From Theocolax elegans (taxonomy: Eukaryota > Arthropoda > Insecta > Hymenoptera > Cerocephalidae): a stretch of 64,000 bases of DNA. Under the pieces are notes generated by a model. The model had not been told where the DNA came from. It saw only the letters and a list, made by a program, of their open reading frames with translations, and searched no databases. The position numbers and the translations under genes were made by a program. The stretch spans positions 3,779,720 to 3,843,719 of the forward strand of contig CM047429.1 in NCBI GenBank assembly GCA_026168455.1, given 5' to 3'. Positions 1 through 12,340 of the stretch are shown here, piece by piece. Every line of letters starts with the position of its first letter. Position 1 is the stretch's first letter.

Positions 1-979
1 ATGTTAACTGGTTATACTTAATGATCGGATGAAAATGTTAATAATGACAGTAATCAAAAGTTAGGAAACAAATACCACGATTAAGAGTAATCTAATAATG
101 TTTAATGATAGTAAATTCTACAAAAATTAAGTATTAAATTTTGGCAATTGGTATTTATAATTAAAAATAGTAATATAGGGTAAAATTTACAAACGAATAA
201 TTAATTATACATTTACAACAGAATTTTTGATGATAGAAATAACTTACAGCCTTTTACCGATCGAATAATAAAAAAAAATGTAAAATACAATAAAATGACA
301 TGAATAATTTAAGAATAAATACAACGTTGTGAAAACGAAAGAAAGGCCAAAAAAAGAAATTTTTTAAAACAAAGAATAAGATAGTGTTCACTCTCACTAA
401 TATGCTTCAAATAGATGAGATCCGTGGTTCAGAAATTTGCTAAAAATTTGCTAAAGACCTTACCTACGTTTATTAAAATATTTAATAATAAAAAAAATTT
501 AATATTCAAATAAATTGCTTCGGATCAATTTCCAATAATATTTCACAAAATGACCCGAATCACGATCCGACGGCAAGGCGAAATCATTCAAAAAGATTAT
601 TTGCCTTTTCAAAATATAATTTATCAACGAGAAAAAATATTAATAATAAAGAAAAAGAATGGGTGAGGTCATTAGGTATAAAAATAAAAAAAAATAACGA
701 GGGTTAAATTAGATTAAATAATTACAAATGGAAATTGTCGAAGTTAGTATAAGGTTAGTTATTATTTAAATAGTTATATTTGTGTACAATAAAACTTTAG
801 TTTTACTAATAAATTTAGGATTTATTGTATTAAATGTATTAATATTAATAATTTATTTAATGTTTTTAAATTCAAATGTTAATTTGATTTTATATTATTT
901 ATTATTTATTATTCGTAAAAACTTTAGGATTAATTGTACCATTTATAATAATTCGTTAGAAAATGATATTATTGATTAC
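1..979. other. AT-rich stretch without a recognisable gene
   Basis: Simple AT-rich sequence. The only ORF of note (782-1045) encodes a low-complexity Ile/Leu/Asn-rich peptide produced by AT-rich composition, and it runs into the tandem repeat at 980. I see no domain, splice structure or RNA gene here. Confidence 0.6.
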
Positions 980-1569
980 CCAGATGGCAAACTCAATTCT
1001 AAAAGAATTCTTTATGAATTCGTATTTACCAGCATGAATTCTTGAAAGTAATCCCATTTCATACCATTACAGTTCTATAAAATTTCATAAAGAATATTAA
1101 CAATGTCCGCTTTTTTGCGTATAAAGAGTTCAATAAGCACATCTAAAGAATACTTACATAAAATACCCATAGCAAGATAGCTAATAAAAGCACAAAATAG
1201 GTTTATAATGAGTTAATTTTCAGTACCTAAATAACTCGAAATGTGTTCATATTAAAGAGTTCTTTTTAAACTAGAAAAGAACACTTTTTTTAAATAACTG
1301 TAAATTGAAACCTACCATAAATAGCCGTTTCAAGGAACCAAAAAAAAAAGGACAAAATAGATTCATAATGAATTAATTTTTAGTACCTAACTAACTCGAA
1401 ACGTGTTCATGTTAAAGAGTTCTTTATGAACTGCAAAAGAATACTTTTATTACGTACCTGGATATTGAAACCTACCATACAATGTACGCATTTGATTCTT
1501 GAACTTATTTCATTAAGTATTCTTAACGTACACCCAAAATACTCCTAGTACTGTTTTATAAAAGTATAC

Positions 1570-1607
<38 letters not shown>

Positions 1608-1734
1608 GTTCTTTTAGACTAACTATAAAGCGTAGTACAAATACTTGTATTAAGAATAACACAAAACATATTTATAATATTCTTAAAACATTTCTTGAAA
1701 TGAGACAAAATGAATTTATCGTTCGTAAATATCT

Positions 1735-2040
1735 CTATCTGTATATAATTCGATCTTACTGAACGAAATACTTTACTTTAGAATAAAGCAGGCCTATTGT
1801 ACTCTTTGTCCACTATGATTGGTGAAATTTCCCAGAGCACGGCCTTTTAAAAAAATTAAAGGCGTTTCGTCCTCAATATCCAGCTTGGACTCCTTAGTAA
1901 CGACTGGAGATCTTACCTTAGACGCCTGTCGCAAGATGAACCGCGACGCCAGCAAGATGTTCTGCTGCTATATATATAGAAATGAGACGACGATCTGTCC
2001 AACGAGTGTAGAGAGATAGTCGTCTCCATCTGGTGGTGGG
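1735..2040 (+). repeat. Structured ~300-bp dispersed repeat, copy a
   Basis: GC-richer than its surroundings. Landmarks shared by all four copies are AATAAAGCAGGCC-like sequence near the left end, CTTTGTCCACTATG, a TCTTACCTTAGACGCCTG block, a TATATATAG box, and just after it a near-perfect stem AGACGACGATCT / AGATAGTCGTCT. A second stem, GTCGC / GCGAC, lies before the TATATATAG. No protein is encoded. It could be a solo LTR or a non-autonomous element with a structured RNA. Confidence 0.7.
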
Positions 2041-2455
2041 AAAAATATTATCCAGATGGCAAACTCAATTCTAAAAGAATTCTTTACGAATTCGTATTTA
2101 CCAGCATGAATTCTTGGAAGTAATCCCATTTCATACCATTAGAGTTCTTTAAAATTTCATAAAGAATATAACAATATTCGCTCTTTTGCGTATAAGAGTT
2201 CTATAAGTACATCTAAAGAACTTACATATACAAGGACCAAAATAGATTCCATAATGAATTAATTTTTAGTACCTAACTAACTCGAAACGTGTTCATGTTA
2301 AAGAGTCTTTATGAACTGCAAAAGAATACTTTTATTACGTACCTGGATATTGAAACCTACCATACAATTGTACGCATTTGATTCTTGAACTTATTTCATT
2401 AAGTATTCTTAACGTACACCCAAAATACTCCTAGTACTGTTTTATAAAAGTATAC

Positions 2456-2495
<40 letters not shown>

Positions 2496-2630
2496 GTTCT
2501 TTTAGACTAACTATAAAGCGTAGTACAAATACTTGTATTAAGAATAACACAAAACATATTTATAATATTCTTAAAACATTTCTTGAAATGAGACAAATGA
2601 ATTTATCGTTCGTAAATATCTCTATCTGTA

Positions 2631-2928
2631 TATAATTCGATCTTACTGAACGAAATACTTTACTTTAGAATAAAGCAGGCCTATTGTACTCTTTGTCCAC
2701 TATGATTGGTGAAATTTCCCAGAGCACGGCCTTTTAAAAAAATTAAAGGCGTTTCGTCCTCAATATCCAGCTTGGACTCCTTAGTAACGAACTGGAGATC
2801 TTACCTTAGACGCCTGTCGCAAGATGAACCGCGACGCCAGCAAGATGTTCTGCTGCTATATATATAGAAATGAGACGACGATCTGTCCAACGAGTGTAGA
2901 GAGATAGTCGTCTCCATCTGGTGGTGGG
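2631..2928 (+). repeat. Structured ~300-bp dispersed repeat, copy b
   Basis: Nearly identical to copy a because it lies in the second unit of the 888-bp tandem duplication. It carries the same TATATATAG box and the same hairpin. Confidence 0.7.
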
Positions 2929-3425
2929 AAAAATATTATCCAGATGGCAAACTCAATTCTAAAAGAATTCTTTACGAATTCGTATTTACCAGCATGAATT
3001 CTTGGAAGTAATCCCATTTCATACCATTAGAGTTCTTTAAAATTTCATAAAGAATATTAACAATATTCGCTCTTTTGCGTATAAAGAGTTCTATAAGTAC
3101 ATCTAAAGAATACTTACATAAAATAGCCATTGCAAAGATAGCTAATAAAAGCACAAAATAGGTTCATAATGAATTACTTTTCAGTACCTAAATAACTCGA
3201 AATGTGTTCATATTAAAGAGTTCTGTTTAAACTAGAAAAGAACACTTTTTCAAATTGTCGATAGTTGATGGTTAATAATAAATAAGTTGGATTTATTTAT
3301 TATTGACCCTCAAAAATCGACAATTTATGAATTAATTATAAGCTAGTGTATTATTAATACTGACACAATAATCTTAATTGCGACACAATACATGTCTTTG
3401 GTAAATTGTTACAATTGCTACAGTA

Positions 3426-4411
3426 CCCTGTTGAAAAGAACCACGTGGTAAACCACGCGGTTTTACCACGTGGTTTTACCACGTGGTTTACCGCGTGGTT
3501 GGTCGTGGTTACCACGTGGTATGGGTGGAAATATGATTTTAAAATAATAGTGTAATGGATGCAAATTCGAACAACTTACAGGATTGCAATAAAGAATTAG
3601 TTAAATTATATATTTAACCGTATCATTGAAATAAGTAAGGTCAAAAACTTTACGTGGTAAAACTGCGTAGTAAACGACGTAGTAAAACTAAGGTAGTGGT
3701 TACAACGTGATGTTACTTGGGTTGTAATTAAATTATTTATTTAAATATTGTAAGATTTTAATTAAATTATATAATTAACAATAACATAATACAATAATTA
3801 CAATCCTATGAGTAGTCCAAATTCGTATTTTTTAAAAATGCCTGCTAAAACAATTTTTACACTTACCACGTGGTTTCATACCACGTGGTTTTACTACGAG
3901 GTTTACCCTTATCTGGGTTGGTTAAATCTTTTACGTTAAGGACAAAAATGTAATTTAATTAACATCCTATAAGTAGTCCACATTCTTTTTTTAGAATATT
4001 CTAAAATAATTTTTACAATTTTACAACGCGGTTTTACCACGCGCTTTTACCACGTGGTTTCACCATACGGTTATATCGCGTGAAACTTTATGGCTTTATA
4101 TATTCTGTTGTTGCTAATTATATAATTTAATTAAAATATATAATTTAATTACAACCCTGGTAAAATCACTACTGGTTGTAACCACACCTTGTAAACTTTT
4201 TGACCTTACTTATTTGAATGATACGGTATTAAATATCTAATTTTTTATTGCAATCCTGTAAGTTGTTCGAATTTGCATCCATTACACTATTATTCTAAAA
4301 TAATATTTACACCCATACCACGTGGTAACCACGACGAACCACGCGGTAAACCACGTGGTAAAACCACATGGTAAAACCGCGTGGTTTACCACGTGGTTCT
4401 TTTCAACAGGG
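3426..4411. mobile_element. 986-bp fold-back element rich in CACGTG palindromes
   Basis: The two ends are inverted copies (CCCTGTTGAAAAGAACC on the left, its complement on the right), flanked on both sides by TA at 3424-3425 and 4412-4413, as expected for a TA target duplication. The arms match over roughly 240 bp each (3426-3655 and 4195-4411). Inside are ten CACGTG hexamers, mostly in ACCACGTGGT palindromes, plus CCACGCGG variants. No ORF is present, so this is a non-autonomous DNA element. TA duplication fits Tc1/mariner-type mobilisation, but the ends match no family I can name. Confidence 0.8.
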
Positions 4412-4417
4412 TATATG

Positions 4418-4745
4418 TATAATAATATCGGTCTCTCCGAACCAAATGCTTTACTTTTAGAATAAGGCAGGCCTATCGTACTCTTTGTCCACTATGGTTG
4501 GTGGAATTTCCCAGAGCACGGCCTTTTAAAATAATTAAAGGCGTTTCGTCCTCGATCTCCAGCTTGGACTCCTCAGTAAGGAACTGGAGATCTTACCTTA
4601 GACGCCTGTCGCAAGATGATATGCGACGCCAGCAAGATGTTCTGCGGCTATATATATAGAAATTAGACGACGATCTCACCAACGAGTGTAGAGAGATAGT
4701 CGTCTCCCTCTGGTGATGGAAAAAGCCACCAGCCAGAGCGCGAAT
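4418..4745 (+). repeat. Structured ~300-bp dispersed repeat, copy c (left arm of an inverted pair)
   Basis: Matches copies a and b, but the small stem before TATATATAG reads GTCGCA / TGCGAC instead of GTCGC / GCGAC, so pairing is kept. It forms an inverted pair with copy d. Between them (about 4756-4890) lies an additional partial copy in the minus orientation. Confidence 0.7.
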
Positions 4746-4904
4746 TTTTAGACCGCGATTCCACCAACCATAGTGGACAAAGAGAATAATAGACCTGCTT
4801 TATTCTAAAAGTAAAGCATTTGGTTCGGAGAGACCGATATTATTATACATATACATATTACCGAACGTTAATATTTTGTAACAAATAACTCGCGATACGG
4901 TCTA

Positions 4905-5250
4905 AAAATTCGCGCTCTGGCTGGTGGCTTTTCCCATCATCAGAGGGAGACGACTATCTCTCTACACTCGTTGGAGAGATCGTCGTCTAATTTCTATATA
5001 TATAGCCGCAGAACATCTTGCTGGCGTCGCATATCATCTTGCGACAGGCGTCTAAGGTAAGATCTCCAGTTCCTTACTAAGGAGTCCAAGCTGGAGATCG
5101 AGGACGAAACGCCTTTAATTATTTTAAAAAGCCGTGCTCTGGGAAATTCCACCAACCATAGTGGACAAAGAGTACGATAGGCCTGCTTTATTCTAAAAGT
5201 AAAGCATTTGGTTCGGAGAGACCGATATTATTATACATATACATATTACC
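4905..5250 (-). repeat. Structured ~300-bp dispersed repeat, copy d (right arm of an inverted pair)
   Basis: Reverse complement of copy c with few differences. It includes the TATATATAG box, the AGACGAC hairpin and the outer GGTCTCTCCGAACC block (5209-5225). The two arms could fold into a stem of more than 300 bp. Confidence 0.7.
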
Positions 5251-5300
5251 GAACGTTAAAATTTTGTAACAAGTTACAATATATATATATATATATACTA

Positions 5301-5333
5301 GGGGGGCTTCGCCCCCCTGCGCGCTTCGCGCGC
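5301..5333. other. Twin GC hairpins
   Basis: Two adjacent perfect inverted repeats, GGGGGGC-TTC-GCCCCCC (5301-5317) and GCGCGC-TTC-GCGCGC (5319-5333), directly after a (TA)n tract in AT-rich DNA. They may mark the end of a rolling-circle or other element, but no matching second end was found. Confidence 0.55.
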
Positions 5334-5439
5334 CAACCCCCTATTTTTAATTTCGAAAAAGGTTTTTCGTAATTAATTTATTTAAAATAATGTTTTAAAT
5401 TGTATTATTTTTTCACTACCATGGACACCTTAAAAATTA

Positions 5440-6535
5440 AACAGATTCACACAACACCTTGGAGGTATTGCTATAGTTATTATAATTTATAAATAAAGTT
5501 TACCAAAATTTAGTGTAATGAAATCAGAATAAAAATAATAAAAAAAAATAAAGACATATTAAATGTTAACTGTAAATTTTAAACTATATGAATTCTTATA
5601 AAGCTTAAATTTATATTTTAATAATTATAAATGATAATGAAAAATTAACTTACCAAAAATAGTAAAGTACATATACTTACTAAATTGTAGTATTTTAGTT
5701 AACAACTTATTAAAATTTTGGATTATTTTAAACCGTTATAAATAGAAATTCACCTCCTAAAATTAATTTATTTAATGACGAACGATCATCGCCAAAAGTT
5801 CTATGTCATTAATATTTTGTACTTTAATAGTAATAAAACTTTCTTCTTAATTAAATTAATTTTTGTATTAGCTTTAAAGAATTATTTATAAAATTATAGC
5901 GCTATATAAATAAAAACCTGTTTCTTCCATTTCTCCCGTGATTCGTAATTTGCACTCTCTTTCAAAATTTGCGTTTTAATCCATAATTATATCCAATTTA
6001 TTTTTACTATGCAGAGCCCAAATATTTATTTTGATTATTATAAACAAATTCATTTCTTAAATATCTTTCTATTTCTAATAAATACATACTTGTTTATTTA
6101 AAATATTGTGTTATATAAATATAAATTATCTACACACTTATATATCCATACAACTTTGAAATATTAATTTAAAAAATATTTAAATTAAATGCTCCTAAAT
6201 TAATAGTTTTTGAAAATCTATTCAAATGTAATTCGTATTTTATATTGCCACTGTTAAAATTTGAATTTTCTTTTGCCTATACTGTTTATAATAGAATTAT
6301 CTTAAAAATGCAAGAATTAATATATTTAATTTTTCACCCATTGTATATATCATATGGATATTTGGAAAAGTGTATGTTATACTTGATTAATATTTATTTC
6401 ATCTTCAAACAATTTTGCATTTGTATTTAAAGCATTACATTGAATTTTAGATCCGTTATTATTATTGAGTATACGTTTAAAAATTTTATGAGTTTTATCA
6501 AGAATGAGTAAACAAATACACATTCTTTCAAGTTA
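5440..6535 (+). repeat. AT-rich dispersed repeat family B, copy 1
   Basis: The longest copy. It starts near TTCACACAACACCTTGGAGG and continues through shared landmarks (TCACCTCCTAAAATTAATTT, CCTGTTTCTTCCATTTCT, GGATATTTGGAAAAGTGTATG). Related copies are at 7255-8170, 9240-9770, 23085-23180 and, inverted, 27265-27955. No conserved ORF exists, and short ORFs in it (such as 6245-6430) are not shared between copies. Confidence 0.7.
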
Positions 6536-6602
6536 TGTTCACAACTTTTTTTTTGCGCACGGAAAAAATACATATATTATGTATTCTTGAAAAAACAATT
6601 TT

Positions 6603-6605
<3 letters not shown>

Positions 6606-6654
<49 letters not shown>
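6606..6654. repeat. (AT)n microsatellite
   Basis: About 49 bp of alternating AT at the right end of family-B copy 1, followed by a short CA-rich stretch. Confidence 0.9.
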
Positions 6655-6657
<3 letters not shown>

Positions 6658-7254
6658 AATATTCCGCCGCACGCACACACACCCACATACATACATATAT
6701 ATATATACATATATATGGGCTATTTCACGTCAAGTGGTACGATGAAAATTTTAAATCACTCCAAAATTTGAGAATAGGCTGGAAACATCTTTTTGCTTAA
6801 TTATTTGCTTATAAATAATTTGCTTAAGAGTTATTCGACCATGAAAAGTGGAAATTTTTCAATTTTATAGAAAAACTTCTATATTTAAAGCCATTTATCT
6901 CAAAATATGTTGATTTTTTTGAAAAAACATTACAAACAACTTTTGTTTAAATTAATCTTTAGAACTTATCTACCCTAGTTACAAATCTTAATTTTAAAAT
7001 CTCGAAGAGATAGAACACCCGGACATATTGAATATAAAAAAAGGCGACCACGCCACAATCGATTTTAATCTAACACCTCTCAAAAGTTCACATTTTTCGC
7101 GAGCTTTCGAATGGCTTGGGTTAGCTTATTGGCCAAGACCGCTGTTGTAAGTTATGCCTCATAAACCTCATAAAATCACTAATTTTCACGTATTTTAGGA
7201 CATAACTTACACCAAAGGTGTAATATATATAATATATATATATATGTGGTAATG

Positions 7255-8170
7255 AACAATTAACTTACCAAAAATAGTAAAGTGCATATACTTAATTGTA
7301 GTATTTAGTAAAAACCTACTAAAATTTTAGATTACTTTAAACGGATCTAAATAGAACTTTATGTCCTAAAATTAATTTATTTAAGTCATCGCCAAGAGTT
7401 CTATATGTCATTAATATTTTGTACTTTTAGAGTAATAAAACTTTCTTCTTAATTAAATTAATTTTTGTATTAGTTTTAAAGAATTATTTATAACATTTTA
7501 GCGGTATATAAATAAAAACCTGTTTCTTCCATTTCTACCGTAATTCGTAATTTGCACCCTCTTTCAAAATTTGCGTTTTAATCCATAATTATATCCAATT
7601 TATTTTTCCCTTTAGTTACAGAGCCCATATATTTATTTTAATTATTATAAACAAAGGCATACCTTAAATAACCTTTTGTTTCTAATAAATACATACTTGT
7701 TTATTTAAAACATTGTTTTATATAAATATGCGTAATCTACTTACTTATATATCCATACAATTTTTAAATTTGATTTGAATAATATTTAAATTAAATACTA
7801 CTAAATTAATAATTTTCGAAAAACTTTTGAAATGTAATTCGTATTTTATATTGCCATTTTTAAAATTTGAATTTTCTTTTGCCATTACTGTTTATAATAG
7901 AATTATCTTAAAAATGCAATAATTAATGTATTTAATTTTTAATTTATTGTATATTTCACATATAGATATTTGGAAAAGTGTATGTTATACTTGATTAATA
8001 TTTATTTTATCTTCGAAAAATTGTGCATATTTTTAAAAACATTACATTAAATTTTAGGTCCGTTTTTATTTTATGAGTTTTATCAGGAATAAGTAAACTA
8101 ATACACATTCTTTCAAGTTATATTCACAACTTTTTTTTGCGCACGGAAAAAATACATATATTATCTATTC
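7255..8170 (+). repeat. AT-rich dispersed repeat family B, copy 2
   Basis: Matches 5630-6580 of copy 1 through the same landmarks, including CCTGTTTCTTCCATTTCT and TTTTTTGCGCACGGAAAAAATACATAT. It lies inside the composite fold-back element, so one inserted into the other. Confidence 0.7.
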
Positions 8171-8225
8171 TTGAAAAAACAAATAACACGTACACACACA
8201 CACGCACACACAGACACACACACAC

Positions 8226-8440
8226 ACACACTTCTGGGTTAGAATTTCTAATTTCAATGTAAATGTTATATAAAATACATGCCAATATTAAACTTAAAAA
8301 AAGTGTATGTGCGCTACACACACACGCACACACAGACACAACACACACACTACTTCTGGGTTAGAATTTCTAATTTCAATGTAAATGTTATATAAAATAC
8401 ATGCCAATATTCAACTTAAAAAAAGTGTATGTGCGCTACA
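8226..8440 (+). repeat. Tandem duplication of about 125 bp
   Basis: CTTCTGGGTTAGAATTTC and the next ~90 bp occur twice (from about 8231 and 8355), separated by a (CA)n-rich spacer. The unit is part of the fold-back family also seen at 48.7 kb and 49.1 kb. Confidence 0.75.
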
Positions 8441-9239
8441 ATTGATTTTTTATCCAATAGTTTGAAAGAAAGCTTGGAGCGATACCTTTGAAATAGTCTG
8501 TACCATTTTTATGGCCTTCAGTTCTGTAAAAAGTTATGATAATTTAAAGAAAGAGAAAAAATTCACAAAAACGACATGATAATTCCCATTTAAATTTAAA
8601 AAAAATTTCGTGTTTTTTAAATTATCATAACTTTTTACAGAACTGAAGGCCATAAAAATGCTACAGACTATTTGAAAGGTATTGCTCCAAGCTTCCTTTT
8701 AGGCTTTTGTATAAAAAAAATCAATTGTGGCGGCCTTGCACTTTTTTCAAGTTGAATATTGACATGTAGTTTATATAACATTCACTTTGAAATTATAAAT
8801 TCTAACCCAGAAGAATAAATTCCAGACACAATTAGCAACGAATGTTACATATAATGTTCTATCGTAAAAATTGTTAGATTTTGAGTTAAATATTGGTAAC
8901 CCAGCTGGTATTGAAAAAAACTTGGAAAATCCATTTTTGAGGTTAGAATAACCAAAATAAGATTCCAGTACCTAAAAATTTTTTTCTTTATTCTGAAAAA
9001 CATTTGGAATGTGTACCCAAATTTTATTCATTGTAAAATTTTGATCGGACCACTTCACGTGGAATAGCCCATATATATATATATATATATATAAATATAT
9101 ATGTATTTATGTATGTACTATGGACTCACTACATATATATATGTATGCCCATATAAGGGGAGTGAAAAATTTTTATACACAGCGGCATATATTAGAACCC
9201 TGAAATCTTATACCGAACGGCGGCAAACTATTTATATCG

Positions 9240-9770
9240 CCTTAAAAATTAAACAGTTTCACACAACACCTTGGAGGTATTGCTATAGTCCTTTGGTTTT
9301 ATACCAAAAATTTAATTTTTTTTTAATACGATTACAATTTATAAATAAAAGTTTTTACCAAACTTTAGTGTAATGAAATCAGAATAAAAATAATAAAAAT
9401 AATAGAGGACATATTAAATGTTATCTGTAAATTTAAACTATATGAATTCTTATAAAGCTTAAATTTTATTTTAATAATTATAAATGTTAATAAAAAAATT
9501 AAATTACCAAAAATAGTAAAGTGCATGTACTTAATTGTAGTATTTAGTAAAACTTATTAAAATTTTGGATATTTTAAGCGGATCTAAATAAAACTTTACC
9601 TCCTAAAATAAATTTATTCAATGACGAAGGATCATCGCTAAAGTTCTATTCATTAATATTTTGTACTTTAAGAGTAATAAACTTTCTTCTTAAATAAATA
9701 AATTTTTGTATTAATTTTGTCACTATTAAATTTTGAATTTTCTTTTTCCATTACTATTTATAATAGAATT
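9240..9770 (+). repeat. AT-rich dispersed repeat family B, copy 3
   Basis: Matches the start of copy 1 (TTCACACAACACCTTGGAGG onward) and stops near 9770, where a different sequence containing CTCGCTCGCTAACGCTCACTC begins. Confidence 0.65.
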
Positions 9771-12150
9771 ACTAGCAGCAGATACCTCGCTCGCTAACGC
9801 TCACTCGGTTGTATTTTGATCGTGCTTATTTTAGATGAGTATATGTAAAATAGTTACACAGCCTTTTTTCTTTAAAGTTAAATGTGACATTTTTATGTTC
9901 ATTTTTTAAATGAAAAACATTACATTTTTAAATAATTAGTAAACCAATTGGGTTTATCAAGGCAGAAATTGCATTTTTATAGATACACCAAATTCGCTGT
10001 GTAAAGTTGAAGATTATATGCATATCAATTTAAATTTTCTTGGATTAAAGCCCTTCGACAACTTTTATCCTGCAAGGAGTTTTTTGTATTTGCACCTGTT
10101 TTAAGCCTATTTTTGATAATATTTTAATATTTTACTTAATGAATGTGTTAAAAATCATCAAAAAAGAATATTTTTTATAATATATTTTATAAACATGCCA
10201 TTTCACATAATATTTTATAAAAAGTACAAAAATATTTTTATAACCGTACTCTACCCTTAACACCAACAATGATAATTTGCGCATTGCGAAGAGGATTATG
10301 GTATAATTAATGTGGTGACTGAGATGTCGTTTTTGTAAAAAAAAATTGAGAAATAAACAAAATATGATAGTTAACTACCAAAGTTTTAAAATTAATCAAA
10401 ATTTCTTTAAAATTACATGTAACTACTATTGTACAAACGATTGAAAAGAGTGTGAGAACTCGATATATTTTGTGTCGACTTTCCAATATTTTGGTTTTTT
10501 AAAAGATGTTATAGATTAAAAAAAACATCAAAGACAGAACTGAAAATAAAGTTCAACTGAAAACTTGATCATCTAATGACTATCAATTATTTCGTGACAT
10601 TCAAAGAATCCGTCAAATGTCAATCATTCGTGAGATTTCGACTCCATTTTCATCATTATTGCAGGGGTCCTTTATAGTATATGAGCGGTCAATCGTTTCA
10701 AAAAGGCATCTCGAATCTTGATCTCGCGTAGACGAGTTGAAAAGATGTGAGAACTCCATATGTTTTGTGTCGACTTTCCAATGTTTTCGTTTTATTTGAT
10801 AATTTTAAATAACTATTTATACATTATTGGATGACAGTTAGGCTCTTGGATAGTGTATTTGATGAAAACCTGATGTCGTTTCTGCAGACCAAGACATGTT
10901 GTACTGAAGTCATTTAGATTTTTCGTGTATAGTTGTAACACACGCTCCGTAAAATATATTTATGCTTCCAGCGTTAGCCAACATATGAATATTGTATTCG
11001 ACTCTTACGGCGAGGATGTGCTGGTAAGGTATACATTTCAAGAATCATATATTTTTTCAATGCATGATCCATTTAATAGTAACATAATAAGGGCTCTGTA
11101 ACAGTGTGAGTTAAGGAAAGAAAAGTATACTGTTAAATTTTGACGCTAATAATGATAGAATTAAATACAAAAAGAAAATAAATATGACAAAGAGTAAAAA
11201 ATAAGTATATATATATATATATATATTGTGTCTGTGTAAAAATAATCATTATAGGTTATTATAAAGAAGGTGTGTGTGCGTGTGTTCAGAAAGAAAGTGA
11301 AATATGTCCATATATTTAATATATTTAAAATGCACACACATAAAATAATTTCCATTTGGGGGGATATCGTAATTTTAAATAAATTGATGTAATATAATGT
11401 GTTTACAGAATACATAAAATATAAGCATGTTATATACTCTCATAAATTATATTTTTCTTTAATGGCGGTGGTAACATTTTTTATAAAGTGATATATAATA
11501 CTGTCGTTGTGTTATATATGGTTTTAATTTGTATGTGAATGTAGTATTATTTCAAAGTGATGGTTTTTATAATGCATATTTAAAAATTTTGGTATTTAAT
11601 AAAATCTGTATAGTAATTGTTATTATAAAATTGAGTGTTATGAAAATCATTTTTTACGCACGTTGGGTGAGTGATTGTATCTAAATGGCGGCTCTGTCAA
11701 AATATTTTTTTCAGCCTACTAATTCGTACAACGACTCTTACGTGCAGAGCGCGCTCCGCTTGTAAATACGTTGCGTACATACAAGTGGCTCCTCGCTTGT
11801 ATGACAGCCCTCTATACATCCTCCTAGGACGTATAAGGTGTCTATACATCCTAGGAGGCTGTATGAAAAGCGCTCCTTAGGATATATGCGGCGATCAGTA
11901 TAACCTCTGCCGCGCGATACGGTATAGAGTCAACGTGTTTGAAACGCGTAGTACATGTATCGGAGATATATCTAAGGCTTTTCAAACGTAAACACAACTA
12001 GTTTAAACGTAACGTTTGCGTTACTTTAATCATAGTTATCTTAATATTGCTCAGATACGAAAGTACTATATATTATACATATATATCAGAATATTATATT
12101 TTAGAAATAATATAGGTGTATATATATATACACGGAGAAAAAAGTTGAAG
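9771..12150. other. Repeat-poor AT-rich spacer
   Basis: No supported gene. Contents: a CTCGCTCGC-rich patch (about 9796-9822); a direct repeat of ~55 bp sharing GTGAGAACTC and TTTGTGTCGACTTTCCAAT at about 10445-10500 and 10735-10790; a (TA)n/(GT)n patch near 11205-11285; and a GC-richer palindromic patch CATCCTCCTAGGACG / CATCCTAGGAGGCTG at 11816-11866. The ORFs here are short and low in complexity. Confidence 0.5.
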
Positions 12151-12176
12151 TAAAAATTACAATGTTGTCTAGTAAT

Positions 12177-12340
12177 GCGGAGACAGACTGACGTAATCCA
12201 AAAATTTACTATAGTGTATAATAAAATTTACTAGAAAATTATTAATTTTTACTACAATTCTGGTAATATTTACTATACAACTTCAGTAAAATTTATTATA
12301 CACTATAGTAAATTTTTGGATTGTGTCAGTCTGTCTCCGC
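12177..12340. mobile_element. 164-bp fold-back MITE
   Basis: Inverted ends GCGGAGACAGACTGAC / GTCAGTCTGTCTCCGC, with arms continuing inward for about 50 bp (AATCCAAAAATTTACTATAG and its complement). It is non-coding and sits in AT-rich DNA. Confidence 0.8.

Larger units (their letters stand above)
980..3250 (+). repeat. Tandem duplication, period about 888 bp, two and a half copies
   Basis: The string beginning CCAGATGGCAAACTC occurs at 980, 2052 and 2940, and the sequence after each copy is nearly identical. Copy 1 (980-2051) has an extra stretch around 1170-1340. Copy 2 is 2052-2939. Copy 3 is partial and ends near 3250. Each complete copy holds a (TA)n run (about 1570-1604 and 2460-2491) and one copy of the 300-bp structured repeat. 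The few indels between copies suggest a fairly recent duplication. Confidence 0.85.
6717..9070. mobile_element. Composite fold-back element with GGGCTATT(T/C)CACGT ends
   Basis: The left end GGGCTATTTCACGT and right end ACGTGGAATAGCCC are inverted copies, both abutting (TA)n. The right part (about 8365-9070) matches the fold-back element at 48430-49416 and contains an inverted repeat of its own centred near 8590. The left part (6717-7215) shares only the terminal ~35 bp and looks like half of another family member. The centre is filled by family-B copy 2 and CA-rich microsatellite. It is best read as a nested or recombined insertion; there is no coding capacity. Confidence 0.65.

Noticed and set aside
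782..1045. 87-aa hydrophobic ORF
   Set aside because: AT-rich composition, no start context or domain; its end is shared with a non-coding tandem repeat whose other copies are not open.
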